Source: Caulobacteraceae bacterium (lineage in GTDB: Bacteria > Pseudomonadota > Alphaproteobacteria > Caulobacterales > Caulobacteraceae). From it: DNA of 64,000 nt. Of the stretch, positions 28,940 to 37,557 are shown piece after piece; positions within the stretch are counted from its first letter, which is position 1, and every line of letters begins with the position of its first letter. The notes under the pieces were generated by a model. The model did no database searches. It had not been told where the DNA came from and saw only the letters and a list, made by a program, of their open reading frames with translations. The stretch is taken from the NCBI GenBank assembly GCA_027489335.1, contig JAIXZX010000011.1, forward strand, positions 47,868-111,867. The letters are read 5' to 3'. The translations under genes were made by a program, and so were the position numbers.

Positions 28940-29254
28940 TTGACCACTGGAGATGAGCTGGCGCTGACCCTGGCCGCGCTCAGCAACCCGCACCGCCTGC
29001 GCGTCCTGGCGGCGCTGAGCGAGGGGGGGCGCAACTATGTCAGCCGGCTGGCCCGCGAGATCGGCATCAGCCGGCCCCTGCTTCACCTGCACCTCAGCAA
29101 GCTGGAAGAGGCTGGCCTCGTCCGCAGCCAGCTTGAGCTGTCGGATGACGGCAAGGCGCTGAAATATTTCGAAGTTTGTCCGTTCCACCTGGAGCTGACC
29201 CCTGAAATCGTCGCCAGGCTGGCGCCGACCCTGTCTAAAAAATCCGAGAAATAG
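28940..29254 (+). CDS. ArsR-type winged-helix transcriptional regulator
   Basis: 104-residue winged-helix protein: [18 protein letters not shown] (helix 1-2), YVSRLAREIGISRPLLHLHL (recognition helix) and SKLEEAGLVRSQLELSDDGK (wing). No CxC metal site in the recognition helix is present, so metal sensing is not indicated; the only Cys (FEVCPFH) lies near the C terminus. The start is TTG at 28940. A small membrane protein gene follows 8 bp downstream, presumably in the same operon and under its control. Confidence 0.85.
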   Translation: MTTGDELALTLAALSNPHRLRVLAALSEGGRNYVSRLAREIGISRPLLHLHLSKLEEAGLVRSQLELSDDGKALKYFEVCPFHLELTPEIVARLAPTLSKKSEK

Positions 29255-29262
29255 GGACTGAC

Positions 29263-29466
29263 ATGCACGCGAACATCTACCTCCTGACCCTCGCCCTCCC
29301 CATGGCGACCCTCCTGTTGATCTTCGCCATGCGCTACGGCGCCTTGGTGATGCAGGCCCGCGCCGCCCAGAGGACCGGCGCCTCGCAGCAGGACGTCATG
29401 GACGGCCTGTCCGAGATCAAGACCCGGCTTTCGGCCATCGAGACCGTCCTCAAGGCGGTGGACTGA
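29263..29466 (+). CDS. Small single-pass membrane protein with coiled-coil tail
   Basis: 67 residues: one N-terminal membrane helix (about 4-25, LLTLALPMATLLLIFAM) and a cytoplasmic amphipathic helix (ASQQDVMDGLSEIKTRLSAI) likely to form a coiled coil. The layout resembles PspB-like or other small regulatory membrane proteins, but I do not recognise a family. It is 8 bp downstream of the ArsR-type gene, so the pair forms a cassette. Function unknown. Confidence 0.72.
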   Translation: MHANIYLLTLALPMATLLLIFAMRYGALVMQARAAQRTGASQQDVMDGLSEIKTRLSAIETVLKAVD

Positions 29467-29480
29467 GGCGCGCCGCGACC

Positions 29481-29825
29481 TCAGTCGAAGATGTCGAAGA
29501 TCGAGGGGCGTTTCTTGTAGCGGGGACCATAGCCGTACTCCCCCCGCTCCCCGCGCTCGCCATACTCCCCGCGCTCGCCCCGTTCCCCGTAGCCGCCGGC
29601 CCAAGGCTGCGGCGGGGGCTGGTGCGGGGGCGGACCGCCATAGGGCGCGGCGCCGGGCGGAGGCGGCGAGAGCGCGGCGTTCTGGGCGGCGGATTCCATC
29701 AGCTTTTCCAGCTCGCCGCGGTCGAGCCAGACGCCGCGGCAGGTGGGGCACATGTCGAACTGAACGCCGGCGCGGTCCACCGTCTGCATAGCGCTGTTGT
29801 CATTGGGGCATAGGAGCAGGGGCAT
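29481..29825 (-). CDS. TFIIB-type zinc-ribbon protein with Gly/Arg/Glu repeat tail
   Basis: 114 residues from ATG 29825. Residues 1-50 are a zf-TFIIB domain: MPLLLCPNDNSAM and FDMCPTCRGVWLDRGELEKL, with Cys6, Cys26 and Cys29 as visible ligands. A Pro-rich linker is followed by repeats of GERGEYGERGERGEYG and a basic end RYKKRPSIFDIFD. Proteins of this type are common in proteobacteria, with no settled role. The first knuckle has CPND rather than CxxC, so the fourth ligand is unclear. Longer in-frame starts exist but lack the family start. Confidence 0.82.
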   Translation of the reverse strand: MPLLLCPNDNSAMQTVDRAGVQFDMCPTCRGVWLDRGELEKLMESAAQNAALSPPPPGAAPYGGPPPHQPPPQPWAGGYGERGERGEYGERGERGEYGYGPRYKKRPSIFDIFD

Positions 29826-30053
29826 CGAGGCTTCCTTCTGAACAACGGAGGCCGATGGCGTTGACGGACCCTTCGACCTCACGTGGCGACGTGACGCGTC
29901 CGACATCGTGCGCCGACCAGGGTCGACGTCACCAGAGGGGCCCGGTCCGCAGGCCCAAGATGGGGGCAAGGCCAGCCCCCGGCAAGGTCCCCCTTGCGGC
30001 TTGATCTCGGGGCGCCAGATAGGGCTTCCGACCTGGCCCAAGGAGCCGCGCCT

Positions 30054-30716
30054 GTGATCCTGCTGCCCGACGTCCTGTCCCCCGACCAGGCCCGCCAGAT
30101 CCGCGAGGCCCTGACCCCCGCCCCGTTCCGCGACGGGCGGGCCACGGCGGGCGCGGCGGCGGCCTCGGTGAAGGACAACCAGCAGGCCCGGGGCGATGAT
30201 CCCACCGTGATCGCCCTGGCTCGCCAGGTCCGTCTGGCCCTGGAGGCGCATCCGATCATGCGCCGGCTCGCCAGACCCACCCGCTGGTCGAGCCTGATCT
30301 TCTCCCGCTATGGCGAGGGCCAGCACTACGGCCTGCACGCCGACAACGCCGGCATGAGCGACGAGCACGGCTGGCCCCTGCGCACCGACCTCAGCTTCAC
30401 CCTCTTTCTCTCAGACCCCGAGACCTATGAGGGCGGCGCCCTGGTGATCGAGGACCTGGCCGGCGAGCGGGCCTTCCGCCTCCCGGCCGGCGCCGCCATC
30501 CTCTATCCCACCGGTCGTCTGCACCGGGTGGCGCCTGTGACGGCGGGCGAACGTCTCGCCTGCGTCGGTTGGGTGCAGAGCCTGATCCGCCATTCCGACC
30601 GGCGCGAGGCGCTCTACGACCTCGAACAGGTGCGCGACACCCTCCCCCCTGGCGAGGCGGCCCTGCGCCTGGACAAGACCATCGGCGCCCTGCTGCGCAT
30701 GTGGGGCGAGGCGTGA
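30054..30716 (+). CDS. PKHD-type Fe(II)/2-oxoglutarate hydroxylase (PiuC/YbiX-like)
   Basis: 220 residues from GTG 30054, selected because AAGGAG lies 8 bases upstream and the family starts at ILLPDVLSP. The iron triad is His95-x-Asp97 (HYGLHADNAG) and His157 (TGRLHRV), and Arg167 should bind 2-oxoglutarate. The PKHD family often accompanies TonB-dependent iron receptors (PiuC), but no receptor is encoded nearby. Substrate unknown. Confidence 0.88.
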   Translation: MILLPDVLSPDQARQIREALTPAPFRDGRATAGAAAASVKDNQQARGDDPTVIALARQVRLALEAHPIMRRLARPTRWSSLIFSRYGEGQHYGLHADNAGMSDEHGWPLRTDLSFTLFLSDPETYEGGALVIEDLAGERAFRLPAGAAILYPTGRLHRVAPVTAGERLACVGWVQSLIRHSDRREALYDLEQVRDTLPPGEAALRLDKTIGALLRMWGEA

Positions 30717-30819
30717 TCGCCCGGGCCTTTGACGCAACGGCATCCATTGGCTTGGCCGCCGAAAACTGACAGTTCTGCGGATCTTGGTCCCGCGCTGGAA
30801 ACCTTCAAAGGCCCCCTTC

Positions 30820-31497
30820 ATGAAGTTCGATGACGTCATCCTCGGTCGCCGCAGCATCCGCGGCTACAAGCCCGACCCGGTTCCCAAGGAACTGATCGAG
30901 GAGATCCTGACCCTGGCCATGCGCGCGCCGTCGTCGATGAACACCCAGCCCTGGAATTTCTACGTCATCACCGGCGAGCCCCTGGACCGCATCCGCGCGG
31001 GCAATACCGAGCGGATGGTGGCGGGCGTCCCGCAGTCGCGGGAATTCCGCACCGGCCAGGCCTTCGAAGGCCAGCATCGCGACCGCCAGGTGGGCGTGGC
31101 CAAGCAACTGTTCGCCGCCATGGGCATCGCCCGGGACGACAAGGAGATGCGCCAGGACTGGGTGCTGCGTGGCTTCCGCCAGTTCGACGCGCCGGTCTGC
31201 ATTATCGTCACCTATGATCGGGTCCTGGACGGCAGCGACGACACCCCCTTCGACTGCGGCGCGGTGACCACTGCGCTCGTCAACGCCGCCTGGTCCCGGG
31301 GCCTGGGCGCGGTGATCAACAGTCAGGGCATCATGCAGTCGCCGGTGGTGCGCGAACACGCCGGCATCGCTGACGACCAGGTCATCATGAAGAGCATTGC
31401 GCTTGGCTGGCCCGACGAGAGCTTCCCGGCCAACGCCGTGGTCTCGGAGCGCAAGTCGGTGGCCGAGGCCGCCACCTTCGTCGGGTTCGGCGGCTAG
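30820..31497 (+). CDS. Nitroreductase-family FMN oxidoreductase
   Basis: 225 residues from ATG 30820 (MKFDDVILGRRSIRGYKPDP). The RRSIRGY block binds FMN phosphate, APSSMNTQPWNF is the conserved nitroreductase N-terminal motif, and GAVINSQGIM matches the FMN-binding GL-G region. These dimeric enzymes reduce nitroaromatics, quinones or enones with NAD(P)H. A longer in-frame start 12 codons upstream adds no family sequence. Standalone gene. Confidence 0.9.
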   Translation: MKFDDVILGRRSIRGYKPDPVPKELIEEILTLAMRAPSSMNTQPWNFYVITGEPLDRIRAGNTERMVAGVPQSREFRTGQAFEGQHRDRQVGVAKQLFAAMGIARDDKEMRQDWVLRGFRQFDAPVCIIVTYDRVLDGSDDTPFDCGAVTTALVNAAWSRGLGAVINSQGIMQSPVVREHAGIADDQVIMKSIALGWPDESFPANAVVSERKSVAEAATFVGFGG

Positions 31498-31611
31498 CCG
31501 CGCGCCAGAACGCCGCTCTCTGCGCGCGGGTGCGGGAACTTTTTCGCACCAGCATGAAACGCCTATGGGTCTTCGAACGCTCTAGCTTGGAAGCTGGAGG
31601 GAGACCGGGTC

Positions 31612-34110
31612 ATGGCGAACGAGGTTGCGGAGCACAGACCTGCCGAACGCCGGGGCTGGCGCTGGCTCTATCTCGCCCTGGCGAGCCTGGCCGGCGCCCT
31701 TGGGCTGGTGATGGCCGGCCTGGGGGTCTGGCTGATCACCCTGGGCGGGTCATTCTACTACCTGGCCGCCGGCGCCCTGCTGGCGGCCGGCGCCGTGTTC
31801 GCCTGGCGCCGCCGCGACCGGCTGGCGCTTGGCCTGTTCGCCGCAGCCTTCCTACTCACCCTGGTCTGGTCGCTGATCGAGATCGCTGGCAAGGGCTGGC
31901 TGCCGGCCTGGGGCATCGACCTCGCCGGACGTATCGGCGTGCTGACGGGCCTCCTGGTCGCCGTGGCCCTGGCCTATCTGCTGTGGCGCAGCCCGCCCCG
32001 CTCAACCCCGCGCCGGGCGGCCTTGGCCGGCGCAGCCGGATGCGTCGTTGCCCTCGCCGCCCTGGTCTTCGTCAGCTGGGAGCGGACCGAGCCGCCGACC
32101 GGCCCCGCAGGTCCCGCCGCGCCCACATCCCCCAATGAGGCCGGCGCCGACTGGACCGCCTATGGCGGCGCCCTGGGCGGGCGGCGCTATTCCAGCCTCA
32201 GCCAGATCACCACCGCCAATGTCGGCGACCTGAAGGAGGCCTGGACCTTCCGCAGCGGCGACCTGAACCCCGAGGCGGGGCGGGTCTTCTATTCGTCCCA
32301 GAACACGCCGATCAAGGTCGAGGACTTCCTCTACACCTGCACCCCCACCAGCCAGGTGTTCGCCCTCGATCCCGGCACCGGCGAGGTGCGCTGGAGCCAT
32401 GACCCCAAGGTTCCCGCCAAGACCATGGAGTCCCTGTTCACCGCCGCCTGCCGTGCGGTGGGCTATTTCGACGACGGCGCCCCGGCCGGTCGCCCCGCGG
32501 CGATCGCCGCCATGCCCGCGGTTCCCGGCGCCATAGGTCCCGTCCCCCGGGGCGGCAGCCAGTGCCATCGCAGGGTCTTCGTCGCCACCGCCGATGGCCG
32601 GCTCATCGCCCTCGACGCCGTAGGCGGTTTCCCCTGCCAGGATTTCGGCGAGGCCGGCGTCGTCGACATGACCGAAGGCATGGGCCTGCGCGAGACCGGC
32701 TTCGCCTCCAACACCTCCGGCGCCACCGTGGTCGGCAGCCTGCTGATCCTTGGCCAGCAGGTCAGCGACAATCAGCGCCGGGACGCCCCGTCCGGCGTGG
32801 TCCGCGCCTATGACGCCCGCACCGGCGAGCTGCGCTGGGCCTGGGACGCCCTGCGGCCCGACGCTCAGGCCGCCCTGGCGCCCGGCGAGATCTATCCCCG
32901 CGGCACCCCCAATGTGTGGAACATCATCTCCGCCGACGAGTCTCTGGGCCTGGCCTTCCTGGCCACCGGCAACGCCGCGGCCGACCAGTGGGGCGGCAAC
33001 CGCACGCCCGAGGAGGACCGCTTCACCGACGCCGTTGTCGCCGTGGACCTCGCCACCGGGGCCACGCGCTGGGTCTACACCACGGTCACCCACGACCTCT
33101 GGGACTATGATCTGGGCGCCCAGCCCATGCTGGTGGATGTGACCATCGACGGCGCCCCCCGCCAGGCCATCATGCAGGCCAGCAAGACGGGCAACCTCTT
33201 CCTGCTGGACGCTGCGACCGGCGCGCCGCTCCGTCCCGTCGAGCAGCGTTCGACTCCCCAGGGCGCGGCGCCTGGTGACTGGGTGTCGCCCACCCAGCCT
33301 CAATCGGTGTTCTTTCCCAATATCGGCGGCGTCCCGGGCCGCGAGCCGGAGCATATCGACCCCCGACACGCCTTTGGCCTCACCCCCATCGACGGGGCCC
33401 TGTGCCGCATCAGCTTCCACCGGCATCGCTATGAGGGGATGTTCACCCCGCCGACCACCGACAAGGCCGGCATGCTGTTGTTCCCGGGCACCGTGGGCGG
33501 GCTGAACTGGGGCGGGCTCGGCTTCGACCCCCAGCGCCGGCTGATCATCGCCAACAACTCGCGCCTGCCCAACCTGGTCATCCTGCATCCCCGCGAAGAG
33601 GTGGAGGACAAGGCTGTCGGGTCCGGCGGCGCCCGGCCCGATCAGGCGGTGGCCCCCCATCAGGGCACGCCCTATGGGGTGACGCGGCCAATCTGGTGGT
33701 CGGCCCTGAAGGTTCCCTGCATCGCCCCGCCCTGGGGCTATATCTCGGCGACCAACATCGATACGGGCGAGCTCGTCTGGTCCAAGCCGCTGGGCACCGG
33801 GTTCGACGTGGGTCCCCTTGGCCTGCCCACCTTCCTGAAGATCGCCACCGGCACGCCCAATCTCGGCGGACCCTTGGTCACCGCCGGCGGCCTGACCTTT
33901 ATCGGCGCGGCTCAGGACGACTTCCTGCGGGCCTTCGAGACGGAGACCGGCAAGCTGGTCTGGCAGGCCCGCCTGCCCGCCGGTCCCCAGGCCGGCCCCA
34001 TGACCTATGAACACCAGGGCCGCCAGTACGTCGCCATCACGGCCACCGGCCACGCCCGTTTCGAAACCACGCCGGGCGACTATCTAAAGGTCTACGCCCT
34101 GCCCGACTGA
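31612..34110 (+). CDS. Membrane-bound PQQ-dependent dehydrogenase (glucose/quinate/shikimate family)
   Basis: 832-residue quinoprotein. Residues about 15-150 contain five membrane helices that contact ubiquinone; the remainder is an eight-bladed propeller that binds PQQ and Ca in the periplasm. Family blocks are ADWTAYGGALGGRRYSSL near residue 180, TTVTHDLWDYDLGAQP, and GGLTFIGAAQDDFLRA near the C terminus. Length matches glucose dehydrogenase Gcd. The enzyme oxidises aldoses or cyclic polyols directly to the respiratory chain. No PQQ synthesis genes lie in the window. A GGAGGGAG ribosome site precedes ATG 31612. Confidence 0.94.
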   Translation: MANEVAEHRPAERRGWRWLYLALASLAGALGLVMAGLGVWLITLGGSFYYLAAGALLAAGAVFAWRRRDRLALGLFAAAFLLTLVWSLIEIAGKGWLPAWGIDLAGRIGVLTGLLVAVALAYLLWRSPPRSTPRRAALAGAAGCVVALAALVFVSWERTEPPTGPAGPAAPTSPNEAGADWTAYGGALGGRRYSSLSQITTANVGDLKEAWTFRSGDLNPEAGRVFYSSQNTPIKVEDFLYTCTPTSQVFALDPGTGEVRWSHDPKVPAKTMESLFTAACRAVGYFDDGAPAGRPAAIAAMPAVPGAIGPVPRGGSQCHRRVFVATADGRLIALDAVGGFPCQDFGEAGVVDMTEGMGLRETGFASNTSGATVVGSLLILGQQVSDNQRRDAPSGVVRAYDARTGELRWAWDALRPDAQAALAPGEIYPRGTPNVWNIISADESLGLAFLATGNAAADQWGGNRTPEEDRFTDAVVAVDLATGATRWVYTTVTHDLWDYDLGAQPMLVDVTIDGAPRQAIMQASKTGNLFLLDAATGAPLRPVEQRSTPQGAAPGDWVSPTQPQSVFFPNIGGVPGREPEHIDPRHAFGLTPIDGALCRISFHRHRYEGMFTPPTTDKAGMLLFPGTVGGLNWGGLGFDPQRRLIIANNSRLPNLVILHPREEVEDKAVGSGGARPDQAVAPHQGTPYGVTRPIWWSALKVPCIAPPWGYISATNIDTGELVWSKPLGTGFDVGPLGLPTFLKIATGTPNLGGPLVTAGGLTFIGAAQDDFLRAFETETGKLVWQARLPAGPQAGPMTYEHQGRQYVAITATGHARFETTPGDYLKVYALPD

Positions 34111-34190
34111 ACCCCTGACGCAAAGGTCCAGGCCGCGTCCCCGCGCCAGCGTTTCCCGCCGGTCGGGACGTGGCCTATCATCCCCCGCAC

Positions 34191-34835
34191 ATGCTCGACG
34201 CCCTCCCCTACTGGCAGCAGCTGGCGGTCTACGCCATGGCCGCGGCCCTGCTCCTGACCCTGCTGCCGCGACTGCCCTATGTGGGCCAGGCCCTGCACGT
34301 GGTCCTGTCCTTCTCGGTCCTGGCCATCTGCGTCTTCTTCCTGCTGCAGCAGGCGCCCTACCAACCCTGGCTGGCGCCGCTGCTCGACCGGGTGGGGGTC
34401 GACAGCCAGGAGGTGACCGGGGAGGAGGTCCGCCTGCGCATGTCGCCGGACGGCCATTTCTGGGCGGAGGTGACTCTCAATGGGGTCGAGACCCGCATGC
34501 TGGTGGACAGCGGCGCCACCCTCACCACCCTGTCGGTGGAGACCGCCGAGCGGGCGGGCCTGACCCCTACGCCGGGCCTGGCCCCCATCTTCGCCCGCAC
34601 CGGCAACGGCATCGTCCAGGCCCAGCCAGCCTCGGTTGAGGACTTCCGCCTCGGAGGCCTGACCGCCACCGACCTGAAGGTCGCCATTTCCCCCAACCTG
34701 GGCCCCGTGGACATCCTGGGCATGAATGTCCTGGTGCGTCTGGCCAGCTGGCGGGTGGAGGGCCAGACCATGATCCTGACCCCGCGGCCCCCGGCCGACG
34801 CCGCGGCCGATCCGGAGGCGGCCGACCCGTCCTGA
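34191..34835 (+). CDS. Retropepsin-like membrane aspartic protease (TIGR02281 family)
   Basis: 214 residues. Two N-terminal hydrophobic segments (about 9-26 and 34-53) anchor it; the C-terminal domain is a retroviral-type aspartyl protease with catalytic motif LVDSGAT (Asp106), flap-like region and DILGMNVLVRLASW, typical of TIGR02281. The active form should be a dimer facing the periplasm. GTG at 34170 is an alternative start seven codons upstream. It follows the PQQ dehydrogenase by 80 bp on the same strand; a functional link is not evident. Confidence 0.87.
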   Translation: MLDALPYWQQLAVYAMAAALLLTLLPRLPYVGQALHVVLSFSVLAICVFFLLQQAPYQPWLAPLLDRVGVDSQEVTGEEVRLRMSPDGHFWAEVTLNGVETRMLVDSGATLTTLSVETAERAGLTPTPGLAPIFARTGNGIVQAQPASVEDFRLGGLTATDLKVAISPNLGPVDILGMNVLVRLASWRVEGQTMILTPRPPADAAADPEAADPS

Positions 34836-34922
34836 CACGGTGACGACCCGCCAGGTCGTTGCAGGCCCGCCCGACCCCGCAGACCCTGTGGACCTTGTCA
34901 TCCAGGCCTCAGGAGAAGCCCC

Positions 34923-35306
34923 ATGTCCGCCCCCTCGCCCCTCGATGTGATCCGACAGTTTCTGAAGGACATGGAGCAGATGGACTATGACAGCGCCATG
35001 CGCTGGGTGGCCGACACCTGCGAGTACGTGAACCCGCCGCCCCTGCCGGTGGTCCATGGCCCGGCCGGGGTCCGTAGCCTGCTGGAGCCCTTCTTCGCCC
35101 CAACTCTGCACAATGAGTTCGTGCTCCTGCGCGAGGCCGCCCACGGCTCCGTCGTCTTCATCGAACGGCTGGATCGTCACCAACTGGCCGACAAGTGGGT
35201 GGAGCTGCCGGTCACCGGGGTGTTCGAGGTCCAGGACGGCAAGATCATCTACTGGCGGGACTATTTCGACGCCGGCAGCATCCTCTCCCAATGGCCCGGC
35301 GCGTAG
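34923..35306 (+). CDS. Limonene-1,2-epoxide hydrolase-like protein (SnoaL fold)
   Basis: 127-residue cone-shaped alpha+beta protein. The LEH active-site set can be read: Tyr35 and Asn37 (EYVNPP), Arg82-x-Asp84 (ERLDRH) and Asp113 (WRDYFD), matching the Arg-Asp-Asp triad and water-binding Tyr/Asn of Rhodococcus LEH. Those enzymes open epoxides with water in one step. A GGAG site lies before ATG 34923. A steroid- or terpene-like epoxide substrate is plausible but not shown. Confidence 0.84.
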   Translation: MSAPSPLDVIRQFLKDMEQMDYDSAMRWVADTCEYVNPPPLPVVHGPAGVRSLLEPFFAPTLHNEFVLLREAAHGSVVFIERLDRHQLADKWVELPVTGVFEVQDGKIIYWRDYFDAGSILSQWPGA

Positions 35307-35327
35307 CGGCCGACCGTTCCGGGCGGC

Positions 35328-35741
35328 CTAGCGGGCGGCGCTGCGGTTCGCCGGCGCCTCCGCAGGGCCGATCAACTGTCGGCCGGCCTCGGTGAGGGCC
35401 CAGCGGTAGCTGCCAGGTCCGAAGGGCAGGTGCATCAAGGGGGCTTGGGGTCGCCCGGCGGCGAAGACCAGATAGCTGTCAAAAGCCTCGAAAAGCTCAG
35501 CTTCCAGCGCCTGACGGGCGGGCTTGGCCCGCACCCCGCGCCGCTCGGCGATGCGCTTGGCCACGTCGGCCCGATGCAGGGCGCCGCCGCAGGCCGACAA
35601 GGTGTCCAGAATTTCGGCCACGGTGGGGGCCACCTCATCCAGCCGGGCAGACTCCATCAGCCGGCGATAAGCGGCAAGCTCGACAACTGTCATCTCATCA
35701 ACCGTGCAGTCTACCCGGGGAGGGGCCCGCTCAAACGCCAT
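35328..35741 (-). CDS. Hypothetical winged-helix-like protein
   Basis: 137 residues from ATG 35741 (alternatives: TTG 35747 or ATG 35693). The central region (APTVAEILDTLSACGG, then LHRADVAKRIAERRGVRAKP) looks like a helix-turn-helix or winged-helix domain; the C-terminal part has a YRWALTEAGRQLIG segment resembling the wing of marR-like proteins. No known family is recognised. It stands alone between the LEH-like gene and a TetR gene. Confidence 0.6.
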   Translation of the reverse strand: MAFERAPPRVDCTVDEMTVVELAAYRRLMESARLDEVAPTVAEILDTLSACGGALHRADVAKRIAERRGVRAKPARQALEAELFEAFDSYLVFAAGRPQAPLMHLPFGPGSYRWALTEAGRQLIGPAEAPANRSAAR

Positions 35742-35838
35742 GGTCAAGCTTCGGCGGACGGCGGGCTAGCCATTAACCATTGAGGTGACAGCGTCAACTG
35801 CACAGGGCCGGGACCTCCCCATTTTGGGGAGCAGCACC

Positions 35839-36516
35839 TCAACCGCCGAAGGCGCCGGGACCGAACGCCGCCACGGTCTCTTCGCTCGGATCGCAGCGTT
35901 CGGGCGTAAGCGCGGCGCTGAGGCTGATGAAGGCGTGCAGGGGGGCGGCGGCGATCACCGCCGGATCAATGCCCAGGACCCGGATGGAGTCATGCTGCAG
36001 GATGGTCGCCAGCCCATGCATGGTCGCCCACAGGTGCAGGGCGTCCTGGTCGGCCAGGGCGTCCGGATCAGGCCGCCCATGGTGGAGATGCAGACGAAGG
36101 ACCGCCCCGCGCAGGGCGTGGAAGGCCTTGCTGGCCCTGGCGGCCATGTCCGGATGGGTCTCCCCGCTCGGCAGCGGAAAGGCGAACATCAGCCGGTAGG
36201 CCGAGGGCCGCTTCGCCGCATAGTCCAGATAGCGCGCGCCCATGGCCATGAGCGCGGTCTCCAGGTCGGCTTCCCCGGCCGCGGCGGCCTCCAGCTGGTC
36301 GCCGAACTCATCGAAACAGCGGCCAATCACCTCGGCCAGCAGGTGATCGCGGGTGGGGAAATACTTGTAGGGGGCCTGATGCGAAATCCCGAGACGGCGG
36401 GCCACATCCCGCAGGGACAGCTTGTCGAGCCCGTCCTGCTCGATGATCGCCAGGGCTTCGCGGACGCTGGCCTCCCGGACGCCCCCTTCGGGCAGCGATG
36501 TCGCACGTCCGGCCAT
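35839..36516 (-). CDS. TetR/AcrR-family regulator (WHG-type ligand domain)
   Basis: 225-residue repressor. Helix-turn-helix at about residues 18-62: VREALAIIEQDGLDKLSLRD, then ARRLGISHQAPYKYFPTRDH. The C-terminal domain with AYRLMFAFPLP and LWATMHGLATI resembles the WHG-containing TetR_C group. No divergent target gene is obvious; the upstream neighbour is tRNA-Gly on the same strand, so its regulon is unknown. Start ATG 36516 is reasonable, without a strong ribosome site. Confidence 0.87.
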   Translation of the reverse strand: MAGRATSLPEGGVREASVREALAIIEQDGLDKLSLRDVARRLGISHQAPYKYFPTRDHLLAEVIGRCFDEFGDQLEAAAAGEADLETALMAMGARYLDYAAKRPSAYRLMFAFPLPSGETHPDMAARASKAFHALRGAVLRLHLHHGRPDPDALADQDALHLWATMHGLATILQHDSIRVLGIDPAVIAAAPLHAFISLSAALTPERCDPSEETVAAFGPGAFGG

Positions 36517-36629
36517 GATCGCCTGGGTCCGTCCTGAATGAATGGCGATTGGACCAGGATTCCAGGCCCGACGGCAAAGGCTGCGCGCCGGCCCGGCCGC
36601 GCCGTCTGATCCGTCCTGCCGCGGAAAAC

Positions 36630-36704
36630 TGGAGCGGCCGGGGGGAATCGAACCCCCGACATTCAGCTTGGGAAGCTGACGTTCTACCTCTGAACTACGG
36701 CCGC
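36630..36704 (-). tRNA. tRNA-Gly (anticodon CCC)
   Basis: 75 bases with encoded CCA. Acceptor GCGGCCG / CGGCCGC, discriminator T, D-arm TAGTTCAGAGGTAGAAC, anticodon loop TTCCCAA giving CCC, T-arm GGGGGTTCGATTCCCCC. All stems pair fully. Confidence 0.96.
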
Positions 36705-36739
36705 GCAGGTCTTCCTATCGGGGGCGCAGGGGGGCTGTG

Positions 36740-36949
36740 TCAACCGCCCTGCGCGGCGGCCTCATCCTCGAAGATCGCCTCGATGGACAGGTCGAACACC
36801 CGAGCGATCCGGAACGCCAGGGGCAGGCTGGGATCGTACTTTCCGGTCTCGATCGCATTCACGCTCTGCCGAGACACCCCCAGGCGTTGGGCGAGTTCGC
36901 CCTGGCTCCAGTCCCGCTCCGCCCTCAGGATCTTCAGGCGGTTTTTCAC
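36740..36949 (-). CDS. Small XRE-family HTH regulator
   Basis: 69 residues from GTG 36949, set by a GGAGG site 6 bases upstream. Nearly the whole protein is an XRE helix-turn-helix (VKNRLKILRAERDWSQGELA, QRLGVSRQSVNAIETGKYDP), of the group found next to small membrane proteins. The GTG overlaps the stop of the membrane-protein gene (GTGA). It is third gene of a three-gene operon and may bind the palindromes ahead of the operon (37558-37600). Confidence 0.88.
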   Translation of the reverse strand: MKNRLKILRAERDWSQGELAQRLGVSRQSVNAIETGKYDPSLPLAFRIARVFDLSIEAIFEDEAAAQGG

Positions 36950-37344
36950 CGGTACCTCCAACGGGCCAGCAGATCGGCCAGCCCCATGGCGACACAGAAG
37001 ATCGGAAACAGCCAATGGAGCGGCAGGCGAGGCGCACCCGCCAGGAATTCCAGAAACCCCCAGACCGTCGAGACGACCAGAATGGCGCCGAGACCCCAGA
37101 GCAGGGCTTCGACCATCCGCACCTTCAGAAACTCGTCCGTCTCCTCAAAGAGATAGAGGGCCAGGAAGATGATGATCCCCACCAGCGGCAGGGCCGGCAG
37201 TCCCGCCAGCAGATAGGCGCCAAGGGAGGCGGTCGGAGCCTCAATGACGGAGCCGACAGTGACGAGCAAGACAACATAGGCGGCCATCAAGGGCCAGAAC
37301 CTGCTCATGAGTCGGCGCAAGGCCGGAGATTTAGGCTGCATCAT
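36946..37344 (-). CDS. Membrane protein of unknown function, coupled to XRE regulator
   Basis: 132 residues from ATG 37344 with four hydrophobic segments (about 16-34, 38-60, 75-95 and 104-124). A short charged loop FEETDEFLKVRMVEALLWG lies in the middle. The pairing of a small XRE regulator with a four-helix membrane protein is common in proteobacteria; the role is unknown. It overlaps the regulator gene and follows the 64-residue membrane protein by 10 bp. Confidence 0.75.
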   Translation of the reverse strand: MMQPKSPALRRLMSRFWPLMAAYVVLLVTVGSVIEAPTASLGAYLLAGLPALPLVGIIIFLALYLFEETDEFLKVRMVEALLWGLGAILVVSTVWGFLEFLAGAPRLPLHWLFPIFCVAMGLADLLARWRYR

Positions 37345-37354
37345 CAGTCCCGCC

Positions 37355-37549
37355 TCAACGCACGCCGACCAGAGCGCGGGCCGCCGGCGCAAGGGCCACG
37401 GCCGCGGAAGCTGCCATCGCAGGGGCGAGGCTGAAGGTCCGTAGAAGCGGCGGATGCGCCGTCACGGCCAAGCCGAACAAGACGAAAAGCGTCAGCTGCG
37501 CCATGGCGAGGGCCAACATGATGCGGCCGGCGACAGAACGGGGGAACAT
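37355..37549 (-). CDS. Small two-helix membrane protein
   Basis: 64 residues, two hydrophobic helices (about 8-30 and 39-58), start MFPRSVAGRIMLALAMAQLT after a strong AAGGAGG ribosome site. First gene of the operon with the membrane protein and the XRE regulator. No family recognised. It resembles the size and plan of small stress or toxin-like membrane peptides, but nothing in the sequence proves that. Confidence 0.68.
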   Translation of the reverse strand: MFPRSVAGRIMLALAMAQLTLFVLFGLAVTAHPPLLRTFSLAPAMAASAAVALAPAARALVGVR

Positions 37550-37557
37550 GCAAGCCT

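Noticed and set aside
31498..31560. Terminator after the nitroreductase gene
   Set aside because: CCGCGCG / CGCGCGG arms are 18 bases apart and the T-run is not adjacent to the stem; too weak to call.
32002..34053. Open frame of 683 codons antisense to the PQQ dehydrogenase
   Set aside because: Same effect of third-position GC; low-complexity product and no start context, while the plus strand encodes the complete enzyme.
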